Positions 50,701-63,120 of a DNA stretch of 64,000 bases are shown here, piece after piece. Source of the stretch: Cucumis sativus (taxonomy: Eukaryota > Streptophyta > Magnoliopsida > Cucurbitales > Cucurbitaceae); contig NC_026660.2 in the NCBI RefSeq assembly GCF_000004075.3, forward strand, positions 10,912,001-10,976,000, read 5' to 3'. The number at the start of each line of letters is the position of its first letter. Within the stretch, counting starts at the first letter, position 1. The translations under genes and the position numbers were made by a program. The notes under the pieces are model-generated. The model saw nothing but the letters and a program-made list of their open reading frames with translations. It made no database searches and was not told the origin of the DNA.

Positions 50701-52346
50701 AAGATTTAGCTTCTATGACGAAACAAAACCAATCTACACTTCAAGAAGAAATCTACCACCAACGAAGATTGACAATTGCAAGGTTAGCAGTTGAGAACTA
50801 AATGGTACTTAGTAATTTAGAATTTTTTTTTCTACTTCCAAATATCAAGAAAGTATGGTCGTGTCTCTCAAACTTCATTCAACTTGACTAACTTCTGTTC
50901 CATATCTTCAAATTTCCGTGCAGATTGTTGATTCAATCATATCTCATGGATGTTTCTTGACTAACAGTTTCATAGATCACAGTGTCGTTGGTATTCGATC
51001 TCGCATAAACTCTAACGTTCACCTCAAGGTCTCTCTACATCTTACTCTCACTCTCACTCTATAAGAAGTCTGAACGTTTCAATTTGTATTGCAAAAACAT
51101 ATTTTTCTAGTTAACATTTACTTTGACAATTGCAATTTCTTACTGCGAAGTAAATACGATCCCATCTCATGTACCTTTTTATGTAATCATGTCACTATGT
51201 TTCACTGGTTGACAATGAATGTGTATTGATTTGGCAAAAAAAAAAAAAGGAACTAAAATATGAGTGTGTGGAGGCAGGACACAGTGATGCTTGGAGCTGA
51301 CTTCTATGAAACTGAAGGGGAAGTCGCTGCACTTCTAGCTGAGGGAAGAGTGCCAATTGGAATTGGAGAAAATACAAAAATCAAGTAACACACTCCAAAA
51401 TGTCTCCTTTAAATTTATTTCTAGTTGCTACGCTCTTGTTCTTATTAACCACTTTACATATTCACGATGAGCAGGGACTGCATCATTGACAAAAATGCCA
51501 GAATAGGGAAAAATGTTGTTCTTGCTAATTCAGAGGTACATACTGTTAGCCCGTTTGCATGAAAACATTTTGTTTCATCTCTAGATAGCTATATTGTGAA
51601 AAAATCTTCTTACCCTGCATCTTGAAAGAACCACAGAAAAAACAATTGTGCTACTTATGATTAATTTAGTTTTAAATAGTAGGATGATTCTAGTACTGGA
51701 AAATGCTTTATGTTAAGTTAGATGGGTAATAGAACATGGAATCAAAATATGAGGTTTTTCTTTTCGAACTTGAATAATGTTGTTTGATCTTCAATTAATG
51801 TTAGCATTCACTTGGTCTAGCTTTCTGTAAATTTTCAAATCCACAATTGAACGAGAGTGTACCAACATGAGCAATAGTGGTAATCAACATGCACTTTTTT
51901 GGAGTTTTAAAGTATCAATAAAAACAATTACATTCAATGTAGTCCATAACCTACTAGCTTAAACTTTTAGATTCCGTGTGATAGTTTAATATAGTGTATT
52001 TGCTTTTTCTTTAAAAAAGAAAGGGAAGTCGGAGCTTTGCTGCGCTTTCCTATACGCAGGAGCACTTGAACCTGCCTTAAGGCTCCTAAACTAGAAGGCA
52101 ACAAGTGTTTTGGTATTAAGGTCACTCTTAAGTTCGAACTGGAGAAGTCAATAAAGAGTATTTATTTGAAAAAGATGATTGAATATGGTATCAAAGTAGA
52201 AACGATATGACTTTTGATCTAACTTGGAGGATATTGAAATGCAGGGGGTTCAAGAGGCAGATAGGTCTTCAGAAGGGTTTTACATCCGCTCAGGAATTAC
52301 CATTATACTAAGGAACTCAGTTATTAAAGATGGGTTTGTGATTTAG
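44784..52346 (+). CDS. APL1: ADP-glucose pyrophosphorylase large subunit (plastidial)
   Basis: Fifteen exons: 44784-44996, 45084-45197, 45282-45455, 45549-45641, 49188-49271, 49361-49416, 49557-49650, 49753-49865, 49973-50045, 50328-50408, 50696-50782, 50924-51028, 51278-51384, 51475-51535 and 52245-52346. They give 518 aa. The protein makes ADP-glucose from glucose-1-phosphate and ATP, the first committed step of starch synthesis, as part of a heterotetramer. The first exon encodes a plastid transit peptide. The nucleotide loop at about 91-110 ([20 protein letters not shown]) keeps Arg97 and Lys107, residues lost in catalytically dead large subunits, so this is the APL1-like form likely able to catalyse. 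[21 protein letters not shown] and FSEKP match the family. The C-terminal beta-helix ends IKDGFVI. The fourth intron (3546 bp) contains another gene. Confidence 0.96.
45787..46863 (-). CDS. aldose 1-epimerase (galactose mutarotase)-like, nested in AGPase intron
   Basis: A single intronless exon of 358 aa lies antisense inside the fourth intron of the AGPase gene. The enzyme class interconverts alpha and beta anomers of aldoses such as glucose and galactose. Residues expected of the mutarotase fold are present: NNTIHGG with His116, [12 protein letters not shown] with His192, and [19 protein letters not shown] with Glu323 as the general base. The N-terminus ([21 protein letters not shown]) looks like a secretion signal, pointing to the apoplast. 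The frame is open upstream to a TTG at 46905, but ATG 46863 gives the signal-peptide start. Lack of introns suggests a retrocopy, but I see no poly-A tract at its 3' end. No stop or frameshift interrupts it. Confidence 0.92.
   Translation of the reverse strand: MGMFSTLFQVILIISIGRVNGCICNQNIGVYELKKGNFSVKFTNYGASIISIVVPDKYGNLDDIVLGFDTTQDYVRRRGNFGAIVGRVANRISNAQFILNGTLYRLEPNDGNNTIHGGSRGFSHVIWEVNTKSTQDPNPQIHFTYRSFNGEEGFPGDLIATVSYYLLSETQLAVEMKAIALDQPTPVNLAQHAYWNLGGHNSEDILSHQIQIFGSRITPVDTHMIPTGEIMPVQGTPYDFLTPKIIGDNMKKLPNGFDIYYVLDGLKGRENRKAATLRERKSGRVLELWTNADGLQFYTGNWLRNLTGKGGFVYEAHAGLCMETQGFPDAVNHPNFPSHIVTKESPYEHSMLFKFSTE
46864..49187. other. rest of AGPase intron 4
   Basis: This is AT-rich intron sequence between the nested gene's upstream end and the next AGPase exon. 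It has poly-A/T runs and no supported gene. The promoter of the nested gene must lie at its left end, but I see only weak TATA-like sequence there. Confidence 0.6.
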
Positions 52347-55317
52347 AATTTCTTCATTCGTTCCTTTTTTTGGGCTGAATGAAAAGTATTTATGATAAAG
52401 AAGATGTTAGTAGTGGAAGAGGGCACTTTCCATGTGTAAATGTAACATTATTATCTATCAGAATAGGACTGGAGTCTTCTACTTTTGTGATGCTTAATAA
52501 AATTTTGGTTCTGTTTTTGTTTTTAGTTCCTGTTTCTTAAAATTATATATATATCTTTAACATAATTCTTACTCAAATTTTAAAAACTAAAATAGTACTT
52601 TGTTATTAATACACACAATTATTATTTGCACAATTATTTGTGTTTTATTTTTATCTTTATTAGGAACACATGCAACTAAATATAACTATTAGATTCAAAT
52701 GATTAGTATATTTACAATCTTTTTAAAATATTACTGTATCCTTAGTTATTATCCCTAAAATTATTGCTCATTATAATTATAATTATCCTTCCCTTATTAC
52801 ATATAGTTGAATTAAAATGTGCAATTTTATATCTTCATTTAGTTTATGTAAACAAGTGTCAAAGTTAACAAAAAAAAAAAAAAAGAAAAAGAAAAGAGAG
52901 TAAGAGGGTATTGAAGAAGGAAAGATAGAAAATGATGGAAAATAAAGAGGTAAGACGATATTAGTGGTTGATGTCCATATAAACAATAATGATATTCTTT
53001 GACTTATTTAAAGTTTAAGGCTATTTTTTAAACAAATTTTAAAGATTTTTTTTCAGCTAATAATAAGGGGTATTCTTTTTAACTCATTTTTAATTCAATT
53101 TTCAACTTTGATTTTCATTTTCTCAAGTGAAAATGGTTAAATTATTAGTCAATTTTTTTTAAAAAAAACAAAATCTATACTTGTTAGTTTATAAAATTCC
53201 TTTTGGTTCTTCAAAACATCCAAAGAAAGGATATGACAAAGCAGATGTGAAAATGAAGTTTATAAACTCAAATTTAAGAAAGAAACTAACTTCTTTTTTA
53301 GGAAAGAAAAGGTAAAAGGAAGTGCAAATGATGATGAGAGTATGTGTATCGAAAAAAAAAGCATCTAAACATTTCAAATACTTAGATGTAAAGGCGAGGG
53401 AGTGAGAATGATGGGCCCAAATTTTACATTCTAACTTTATATCATTATGTATAGTATTTTGTATTTGTATAACTTTTGAATTGTAACACAACTTAAAACC
53501 CATCTCCTCCTTTCTTTCATTGCTTTGGTACTATATCAAACTTTTGTATACTCTCCATTTTTCTTTTAATAACGACTTTAATGAGTTTCATGAAATCGAA
53601 AATCAAATAAAGTAAGAAAACGTAAATTAATATGTAGATTTGTGCACATTAGAAGTATGTTAGCTACTACATCCACAGTTAGAGAGAAAAAAACACGACC
53701 GACGTTAAAAAGTTCACCCTAGAATCAAATTGTAAATAACATAAATACAAACACAACTTGAATTCAAAACATTCTAACACAAAGTTATTCAAACTTACTA
53801 ATCAAAACACTATTTCCATATCAATAGCATTGAAAAAAGTCAAAATTGTAAAATCACGAACAACTTTACTCACCTCTTCGCTTTGTCGGGGAGTTTTGTT
53901 AGGGTTAGGATCCACTTGTTATTTGGTATTAAGTCAATAAGAAAAAGAGGAATATAAAGTCTTGGCCAACACAATAATTGGTCCCATCTTTGTTCAAACT
54001 TTACAACTTTTATTCTGCCATTGATATCGATGTTCCACATTACTTCAAGATTCAACGGTCACGATTCTCCCAACACCATTCATCTTTCCTTTTCATTTAT
54101 TTATGTTCAAAACGTGTCCATATTTGGTTGGGTGTTTTTTTCACATGTGATTTCTTTTTTATTCTAAATCCAAATACGTGACTCTCATCATCTTATACAT
54201 TCTTTTAATTTATGTCTAAAGTTTTGAAAATATAATTTTATATATATATATACACACACATAGATTTAAAAGTAAAAATCAAAATTAGAAAGAAAAATAC
54301 TTACATTATTATTAGATGTCTAATTTAAAACTCCAAAAGATTTTAAAATATTGTGATAGTCTAAGAATATTCACTTCACGCCCTAAAAGTTATCAACAAA
54401 CATAAACAACGTTAAACTATTGTAAGAGAAAGTGATAATAAAATTTTATATATCATTAAAATAGTGTATGAAAATGGACAAATTAGAAGACGCAATTGAT
54501 ATTATTTATATAAAACATAATGGAATGCTATATTACTTATTAAAATAAAAAGGAAAAGAAATTATTATTCACTAATTTATTTAATTTTACAATTGATAAC
54601 AAGTGGGTAAAGGTTAATAAAGTATAATCATTTATTTAGAATCTACAAATAATTAGTCAAATTTGTAATGGTCAAACAGAGGACAAAGGAACGAAAGAAA
54701 AAGTTTTGTACAAATCATAATAAATGGATGATTGGTGAAACTTATCAACAATATATTCATTCATATAAGAACATATAATAATGTATTGGTATTTAAATAT
54801 TTCGACAATTTAGTAGAAAATGTAAAAAAAGAGAGAAAGAGCAAAAGCAAAAGCTCAAAATATATGAACATTGCTTATAACTAAAGTTTTTATAAAAATT
54901 TCTAATCAATGTTATGAAATTTTACTATATTAATAAATATTTTAACAAATTTGTTATATTGAAATTTGAAAATAAAATTCATAACTTACTATTTAAGCAA
55001 AGTTTAAGGAGTAAAGTTAGAAATTAGGAAAATAAAACTAACCCAATTAGATTAAACTTTGTACAATAAAAGTTAGGGGGAAAAGGGGAGTTTTTGAGAG
55101 CAGACTGATTCTTCCACTAAAAAAAACCGTGTGAATCGGTTTAGTTTGCTGCAAAGTTCTTCAGATTTTTCCTCATCTTCCCATAAACTCTCTTCTTTGA
55201 GTTTGACCATTCTCTTTCTCTCTCTCTTTCTCTACACATTTCTAGGTTTCAGTTTCCCCACTTCCCCTTCTTCTAAATTCATTCCTTTCTTCTTCCTTTT
55301 GATTTTGTCTACACTTC
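52347..55317. other. AT-rich spacer between AGPase and RHF1A
   Basis: The first 200 bp are AGPase 3'UTR. The rest shows no gene: poly-A/T runs (near 52870 and 53155), a TATATATATACACACACA stretch near 54242, and short frames without family features. The last 150 bp, CT-rich, are the RHF1A leader. Confidence 0.6.
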
Positions 55318-55630
55318 ATGGCCAATTTCACTTCATCTTCTTCTTTTGTCTCTCTGAATCCCAATGCTGTTTCAGCTTCTGCTGCTGCTTCTGATGATGA
55401 TTTTGATGATGTTTGCTGTATTTGTCTCGACCCATTTACCTCCGATGATCCTGCCACTGTAAGTTCATCACTTAAACTTCCTCTTTTTCCACTGATGATT
55501 GTAATTTTGTTCAATACTTCTAATGGGGTTTGCGTGTTTTGGCTGTTTGTGTGTTCTGAAGGAACATTCAGTTTCTTCTATTCGGAGATCGTGTTTCCTT
55601 ACCCCGTTCTGCATCTTGAAACTGGAACAG

Positions 55631-55666
<36 letters not shown>

Positions 55667-58150
55667 CCTTTTGAAGCGTTATGATCACCTGAGAATGGAA
55701 GGAGGAGGCCCTTCTGTGTTTTTTGGAGAAAATTGTGAAGAAGTGTACCCATTTGGTTTATGTTTTATTCTATGCAAATGGGTCTTCATTTTATTTGCCT
55801 GATCTTATTTGAATTCCTCATTGAGTAATTTATATATAACCTTCAATAGGAGATTTACAGGATGATTTTCTACCCTTCGTAGAACCAATGAAAATCATCT
55901 CTTGCTAGACTTGGGCCAGCCCTTATTTTTACTCGAGCGAATTAGTTTCTTCACTAACATTCATTCATGCCTTGAAAAAAGGGTTTTGTGATTTCTCATT
56001 TATTAGGATGAATTGATGAAGTGCTACTATAGAATGTAGGTGAGTAGATTTCTGATGATGGTTTTTCAACTAGTGTTATGGGATTCTTTTTTGTTTTCTG
56101 ACAAACCACTTTGTTTGTATAGCGACACAATATGATTTATTGTGCATGGTTTGATTTAATAACTTATTTGTCATAATTTAGATGTTTAAATTTGATACAA
56201 AATCTGTAAGTAGATGAATGAGACTGAGATTGGGTCCAAGCGAACGATCATATTTCTTCGCTCCCTCTTAATAAACGGGTTTTGTGTCAAAGATGTTGCT
56301 GGTCCATTCTAGGTGTTTTATTTGGCTTTTATGTTTGCATTAACTTTAACCATTGTTTGAATTTCAGATTACCAGTTGCAAGCATGAATATCATCTCCAA
56401 TGTATTCTTGATTGGTAGGCTTCTTGAAGTTTTTTCTTTTTTATTCGATCTTCGAAAACAGGCTGTGATGCAAGTCTTACCTTTTGGGCATTGATTTTTT
56501 AGGTCTCAAAGAAGCGATGAGTGCCCAATCTGTTGCCAGTTGCTAGTGTTGAAGGATCCTGTTGGGTATGTAACTTTGTCACAGAAAGTTTAATTCCTTT
56601 CACATTGTCCTCCCAATTCTTGTGCCTCACTCTATATCTCTCAATCAATCTACTTAATGAAAATGACACAATCTTTCTAATCAAATCCGTGCTAATTCAA
56701 CTATTCTACAGTCAGGAGCTTCTAGCAGCTATGGCTAGTGAAAGGCTTTTGAAGTCGAGAGGCTTGTCTTCTGCTGCATCTACTTCTTTGCATTTCCACG
56801 AAAACTTTGATTTTGATCATGTGAGTAGTTCTAATAAATCCGACAATCTATCTTTCTTCCTTATCCTTAATTATTGCTTCAACAAAGATCAGCCATTATT
56901 AAGCAGCAAAATTGATTCCTTCAGGACTCTGTGCACTCGGATGACTCCGACTTTGATGACCTGATTATGCAGCATCTTGCTGCTGCAGCTAGCAGAGCTC
57001 GGTATGTTCAGAGAAGGGAGAGGCAAAGACATTTTGGAGTTGGGCCTTCACAAGTTTCCTCTGCATGTCCAGAGGTTCCAATGTCACCACGATTTCAAGA
57101 TGCAACTCTAACTTCACCTAATAGTGATTCACCATCTCCCAGTTCTCCAATGCCATCGGTTGGCCGAACTGGAATTAATAAAATCTCCCCTAGGTACATT
57201 ACATCCCTGGACTAACTTATCTACTGCATGCTTTGCTCTTTCTTAACACCAACCATACTTGACTTAAATTTTAAGTTGGTTTCTTGTACAAGAGAGGTGC
57301 CTTCTAGTACTCTATAGAGAAATTCTTTCTTCCTTGATTGCAACCTTAAATTCTCAAGACACCCTCAAGCTTCAAAACGAGCATTTCTTTCGTTTGTTTT
57401 ACCATCTAACATGCATCAACCTTTTCTTTTTGTACAGTGTAATTTTACTACCTGATACACCGTCAGGTAGTCAACAGAAAACAAACCAATCTGAGGGGCT
57501 CTCTTTCCAAGATTCCATCAAATCCAAATGGTCTGCTACTTCTGCAAAGTAAGTGTAATGGTGTTTGGTTCTGTTAAATTAGTTTCTTTCTGCATGTCAC
57601 ATCTTCAATTCTAAATTGCATACCAAAATTTAAAAATCTGCACGTGTACAGGTACAAGGAGTCAATCTTGCGAAGCACTCAAGGTATTAAGGAGAAACTG
57701 CTTGCTCGTAACAGCTCCGTCAAGGAGCTAAGCAAGGGAGTAAAGCGTGAAGTTAGTGCTGGGATTGCTGGCGTTGCTCGAATGATCGATCGCCTAGATT
57801 TGACTTCAAAAAGGAATACTGGTTCCGTTTCCTTCTTCAGCTGCAGTGGGGGTACATCAAATTCCTTGAAAGGAAAGAACGTAGTGCAAGAGAGTGCTGT
57901 CACTGACGGTTCAGTTAAAATTAATAGAATATGTACTGGTTCACCTTCACAAGTTTCCCCAACCGTTCCAAGCTCCGTCAAAGTTTCTTTAGCTCAGGTA
58001 TTTCACTTTACATCGTTTGATGATTTTCCACAAACTAGTGTCAAACTATACCTAACTTTGTACAAGAATTTTTGCTTAAATCATTCCACAATTTATGTGT
58101 TCAATGTCTTTATTGATTATCATTCATCTATTTGGCAGAGAGGGGATTGA
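55318..58150 (+). CDS. RHF1A: RING-H2 E3 ubiquitin ligase RHF1A-type
   Basis: Eight exons (55318-55458, 56368-56414, 56503-56565, 56712-56820, 56925-57193, 57438-57548, 57652-57997, 58139-58150) give 365 aa, near the 371 aa I recall for Arabidopsis RHF1A. The RING-H2 finger is complete: C33-x2-C36-x14-C51-x-H53-x2-H56-x2-C59-x10-C70-x2-C73. A Ser-rich N-terminus precedes it. Conserved downstream blocks include ELLAAMASERLL, DSDFDDLIMQHLAAAASRARY and YKESILRSTQGIKEKLLARNSSVKEL. In Arabidopsis, RHF1A and RHF2A act in gametophyte development through degradation of a cyclin-dependent-kinase inhibitor. The last exon adds only three codons (RGD) and the stop. Intron 1 holds a T34 run. Confidence 0.95.
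55633..55666 (+). repeat. T34 homopolymer in RHF1A intron 1
   Basis: Thirty-four consecutive T residues lie 174 bp into intron 1. Its length is prone to polymerase slippage and sequencing error. Confidence 0.95.
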
Positions 58151-60675
58151 AAATTTGGATGTTAGGATTGGACTCATCTAGTTGAACATCTTATCAACTC
58201 AACTCAGCAGAATGCACACTGCGGCAAGCGACGTGTTACAACTTAGCCAACATCCTTGTTGGTTTGCGTCCTGCATTTCCTTCTTTCGATAAATCTACTA
58301 ATCAAAAAGGTGTAATTCGATATATATATATATATTTTTCTTTGTTTAACGATCATGATGATCTGTTTCCATGATACACAATTTCTATGTAGGCGAGTTT
58401 CTTAAAACTCATTGGCATAAATGCTTCTTTTGAAGGGAGAAGAGCATAACAAAGGATGATGGTTTCTATTCTGAATTATCTTGTGAAGCCAACCTAAGTG
58501 TAATGTCAAAGGGAATTTTGGGTTATGGTGGAAACAAAATACCAAAAACTGCATTTTTTTTAAGCCATCAAGTCAATTTCCTTGCCAATTTTGTAACTTA
58601 AAAATTATAATTGATCTCATGGTTTGAGAGTCTTTTTTTAAGGGACACTTGATCTCTTTACATTTCCATGGTTTTGCAATTGATGTTCAGAATGCTTTTC
58701 CAAGAAACATAATAAATAAGCAACTAAGTATCACTAATGCATACATAGAGAGGGTATAAATAATAAATACTTAAGTTTGTTAAAACAAATCATTTCTTAA
58801 AAAAAAATGTAAATTTTCATATCCATCGAAATTCATAATTTATGTCGATATATGACTGTGTTGAAATCAACCTTATAAATCTTATTGATTGTTGTAATAG
58901 TACATACTTTTGTTGGACAACAGTAATTATGGATGAATGTGTTTTGAACAGGATCCACAATCATATATGCTCACTCATGGAGATTATGATGTGAGACATC
59001 GTTTTAACTAATGGTTAAGGATTTTAAAAGATAAGAAATAAAAAAAATTATAGGAAAAATGAATTTACATTAAGTTATGGATTGATATGGAATGTGTTCA
59101 AAGGAACAGACACAAAAATAAGTAAAGCTTATGCTTTAGGACTTCGGTTTTGGATGATGTGAAGGAATAAATTCTTTTTTTCTTATTGGGTAGAGGTTAC
59201 AACCTTTGAAAAAGTGTTTCCTCCAATCTTATGAGCTGGAAAAAGATGGTGTTTAATGAAATAGGTTGAATGGAAAAGGTAAGTTTGAAGAACTCTTGAA
59301 ATTATATAATCAAATTTAGTATCCTAAGTTTAAAATACCCCATTGTAATTTATTCTGCAAGTATAAATTTCAATATTACAAGCAACATAGTCTTCAAAAA
59401 ATAGTATACACACTCGCTAGAGAAAAGAAATGTAAATTGAGAGCAAAGATGAAAACAAACAAATGTTTATTCTTATTCCCATTCTTGGTTTGGGATGAGT
59501 TGAAACCATTTTAAAATTCAACTCAATTATTCGAGTTGTAATTTTTTTCAATTCATATAACCTTTATTAAATAATGAACTCAACCCAACTCTACCATAAA
59601 ACATTTGAGTTGAGTTGGCTTCGTTTACTCGAATTATTTATTTATTTTTTTATTCTAAAAATAAGTAAAATATTAATAGGTAAAAATTTATGTAATTATT
59701 TCTATATATTAAATTAAGATTAATAACTTAATTTTAATTTATATTAGGAAAAATTTCACAACTATATGTAAAATATGTAAATGTATATCAAGGAAAAAAT
59801 ATAATTGTGTTGAAGTTGGTTTGATTCAAGGAACCAACCCAATTCATTAAAAGTTTAGTTATTTTAACTAAGTTTTCCAACCAAACACAAACCGTACAAG
59901 TGAGAACAATGAAGAGAGTGTATATGAAATTCGCAACTTAGAAGCCATTTGATTTTACAAGAAATTGAAATGATCTATAATAATGGTCAATAATTTTGAA
60001 CAATGTCACAAAATATTCGACCTCTATTTTTAGCATCCAAGGTTTGAATGACGATTTTGCCTATAACATAAGTTTGTAAGTTGAAATTCTTAAATTCTAA
60101 CAAGAGCTTACCCCCAATTTGCACCTCTAAAGAAAAGGTTGAAATTCTCAGTGAATAAATGTTTACAAATTAATTACTATTCCAAAAAGTTGGATTCCAA
60201 TCACCTCAATGCTGCAGTAGTTGAACTTAAAATTAAAAAATTGAAATCCACCCAGCACCTTAACTTCAGTACAGTACTAGAGTACATATCAAAAAACTTT
60301 TAGTAAAGGTTTCCTATTATATCCCAATGAATTGATAGAGAAATTCACTCACCTTGATACTGACATTTCACGTTATCAATCAGTTCAAACCTAAAACTTT
60401 CAAAATTATTCTATGGTTAGAGTTTAGGGTTTAGGGATCATATTCGAATCCAGAAGTCCTTGTTCGAACAAAGAATTATCTGAGTTTCTAAATCCAAGTT
60501 GGAACCATTTAATTTATGAAGAACAATAAGTTAAAGGCAAGGATCCAAGCAATTGTCACTTGGGATTTACTTCAGCAAAAGAACAACCAAAAAGGAACGA
60601 AAACCTCTGGAATACATAACCCATTTACATGCATGGTCTTATTCGGAACCCAAGAGCTTGTGTTGGAAACTGACT
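58151..60675. other. spacer between RHF1A and PRXIIF (tail to tail)
   Basis: The first 300 bp are RHF1A 3'UTR. The remainder shows no supported gene. Two TTTAGGG-like units at about 60421-60437 are too few for a telomeric repeat. The last 100 bp are the PRXIIF 3'UTR. Confidence 0.6.
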
Positions 60676-62906
60676 CTAAATTTGATTCAAAATGACATCT
60701 GCCCCAGTAACCTTAAAGTCAGATGGAGCTTCCTCTACGTTAAGAGCCTTAACCTTTCCATCGACAACATATGCTGACCATCTAACAAATAAGAACAATG
60801 TCAAATAGTATACAAATGTCTACCTACTTGGACCCATATAAAAAATAACCTTTTTCTAGTTGTCAAAACTTAGCTCAAATTATGAAAACCTCCTTACAAT
60901 TAGATAATAAAACAAAATGACTCTACATTCGTAAGCTTAATTCTCAAAGACTCAAAACTAAAATTAAGACTTCATTAGTTAAACATTTTGTCTTTTATTT
61001 TTTGAATTTAAAAATTAAGGTTATTTTCTCTCAATTTTTTTTATAATAATTTGTATCTGAATTCTTAGTCACAGTTAAGAAACAAAAACAAGCTTAAAAA
61101 ACCTTTTTTTTGTTTTAGTTTTCAAAACTTCGCTCGATTTAATCGAAACATTGATAAAAGTAGATAACAAAGAAATTTAGTGATGGAAGGAGTGTTTATA
61201 GACTTAATTAAAAAAAAAAAACAAACGATACTAACAAGGCTTGAATAATCAAAATCCAGAAATTTCTTGGTATGTCAAAGACAAGATTGATCATACCTTT
61301 CAGAACGAGGACCGAGCAAAGCAACAGAAAGATCTTTATCCAGTTCCAAGCTTTTGTGAAATTTCCCATCGAAGTCCCCAAAAAATTGAATCTATATTGC
61401 AATATAGAGGATAATTACAGGAATAAGTGACGCAAATCAGAATAGGCCGTTATAGTTAGAAAGGAAAATAGTTCTTACATACAAATAACTAATTTAGCCA
61501 TCAGATGCAAACTAATTAAGTATATAGCAACACACAGCCTAAAAAACATTATGCAGTTTTTAAATAAATTTGGTCAAGGAAGCTTACAGCATCTTTGGCT
61601 TGAATTTTCTCAGCCCAGCCATTGAGAGTATATGGATCATTAACAGACACACAAATAACAGAATCAATTCCTTTCGCCTTTAACTCATCAATTTTATTCT
61701 TGTAACTAGGAACGTGCTGCTGAGAACAAACTCCTGTATATGCACCCTGGAAATTTGTATAACAACTTTAAAATCTGCAACATATAATTAACTTATTTAA
61801 CAGTGACAAACCCAGAGAAATAGCAGCTATATCTACTCCATGTTCATCAAAGATCGAACTATATGACAAAAACCTTTAACGTTATACTTCAAAAATGCTA
61901 AATGTTATACTAACAAAAACCTTTAACGTCATACTTCAAAAGTGCTAAATGTTGATAATACAACAAGCAGCTTGTTTCCATATTTTAAATTTTCCAGATA
62001 GAAAGTCAATTCTAAGTTATCGAAGAAAATAAATGAGCTACCAAAGTCCCATAGGGTAACTCCAACAACTGATTAAAACTAGAATAAAGATCCACGGGAT
62101 TTAAATTTTATCGCAATGAATAGCCTAATGTTGATAACTCTTTAAATTCTAGAATTCTCTACCAAGTACAAAATAAAGATCATATCTTCTCTGGTTTAAC
62201 AATTATTCTTCCTTAGTGTCTGATCAATCTTTTTAGAGGTCAAAAATGAATGGTAAACCACGGAACACCGTTTCTGATCCCTAAATAAATCCTCATTTCA
62301 CTAATGGATGAAGCCATTGATCATGAAAGTTCTTGTCCAGAACAAAGAACACAATACGAGAAAAAGATATGAAGACATATAAATCGGCAACTATTTGCTA
62401 AAGAATTCATGATTTCCATAGCGTATATTTATACATTAGTAAAAGACTAGATAGATTGACTTACAGGAAGCCCAAAGATAACGACCTTCTTGCCCTGAAA
62501 TATCATGACGAATGAATCAATAAGATAAGAATAACTCGACTAAAAGCATCATTCAATGTAAACATAGAACATAAAATTTAAGCTCAAATGTGGCTTTTAA
62601 CGTCTTCTATTTTATGAACAGCCAATATTAACACAATCAACCTCAGGATAGAACAAGAGATAGAAATACACGAAGAATCGAAAAACAGACCTTGAAAATT
62701 TCTTTAAGCGGAGTGGTCGAGAACTTGGAGGAGACACCTTCATCCCAGCTCCGAGCCTTCTGGAGAGAAACGTCCGGTGCGGCGGAGACGATGTCAGTCC
62801 CGACCGCCACCGCTGCAAAGTTTCGCGATGAAGCTCCGATTCGTATAGATTCAACCAGCGAGCTCATTGCGGAGGCGCTGACTCGCTTCAGAATTGCGGA
62901 CGCCAT
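60676..62906 (-). CDS. PRXIIF: mitochondrial type II peroxiredoxin PRXIIF
   Basis: Five exons on the minus strand (62691-62906, 62465-62494, 61588-61746, 61297-61391, 60676-60781) give 201 aa, the length of Arabidopsis PRXIIF. The enzyme reduces hydrogen peroxide and alkyl hydroperoxides in the mitochondrial matrix using thioredoxin or glutaredoxin/GSH. The N-terminus (MASAILKRVSASAMSSL, Ser/Arg-rich, no acid) is a presequence. The peroxidatic cysteine is Cys89 in GAYTGVCSQQHVPSY and the second conserved cysteine is Cys114 (DSVICVSVNDPYTLNGWA). GDFDGKFHKSL, LLGPRSERWSAYV and EEAPSDFKVTGADVIL complete the family pattern. The 30-base second coding exon (GKKVVIFGLP) is a true micro-exon. Upstream in-frame sequence lacks a family match, so ATG 62906 is the start. 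Confidence 0.96.
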
Positions 62907-63044
62907 GGATAAGCGTAGCTGATACAAGATCGTCAAGTGTCAAATTGAAAATTGCTAATTGGTGGCTGTGAAATTGGTTGATGATCGAGAGATTTGGCCG
63001 GAAGAATTGGAAGGAAATGGCGTAGCGAACTCAGAATCTTCATT

Positions 63045-63120
63045 TGGGCTTTAGTTGGTGGATTATTGGACTACATGCTAAGCCCATATGAGAACTAGGC
63101 CAGCCCATAATAGAAGCCCA
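63045..63120 (-). promoter_or_regulatory. cluster of four site II (TGGGCT) motifs upstream of PRXIIF
   Basis: TGGGCT at 63045-63050 and its complement AGCCCA at 63081-63086, 63102-63107 and 63115-63120 lie 140-215 bp upstream of the PRXIIF start codon. No TATA box is evident nearby. Site II elements of this kind (bound by TCP factors) are known to be enriched in plant nuclear genes for mitochondrial proteins, which fits PRXIIF. Confidence 0.6.

Noticed and set aside
52100-52160. GTTCGAACT, a possible pol III B box suggesting a tRNA or SINE
   Set aside because: No A box at proper spacing and no cloverleaf can be drawn.
60421-60437. TTTAGGG-like units
   Set aside because: Only about two imperfect units, too few for an interstitial telomeric repeat.
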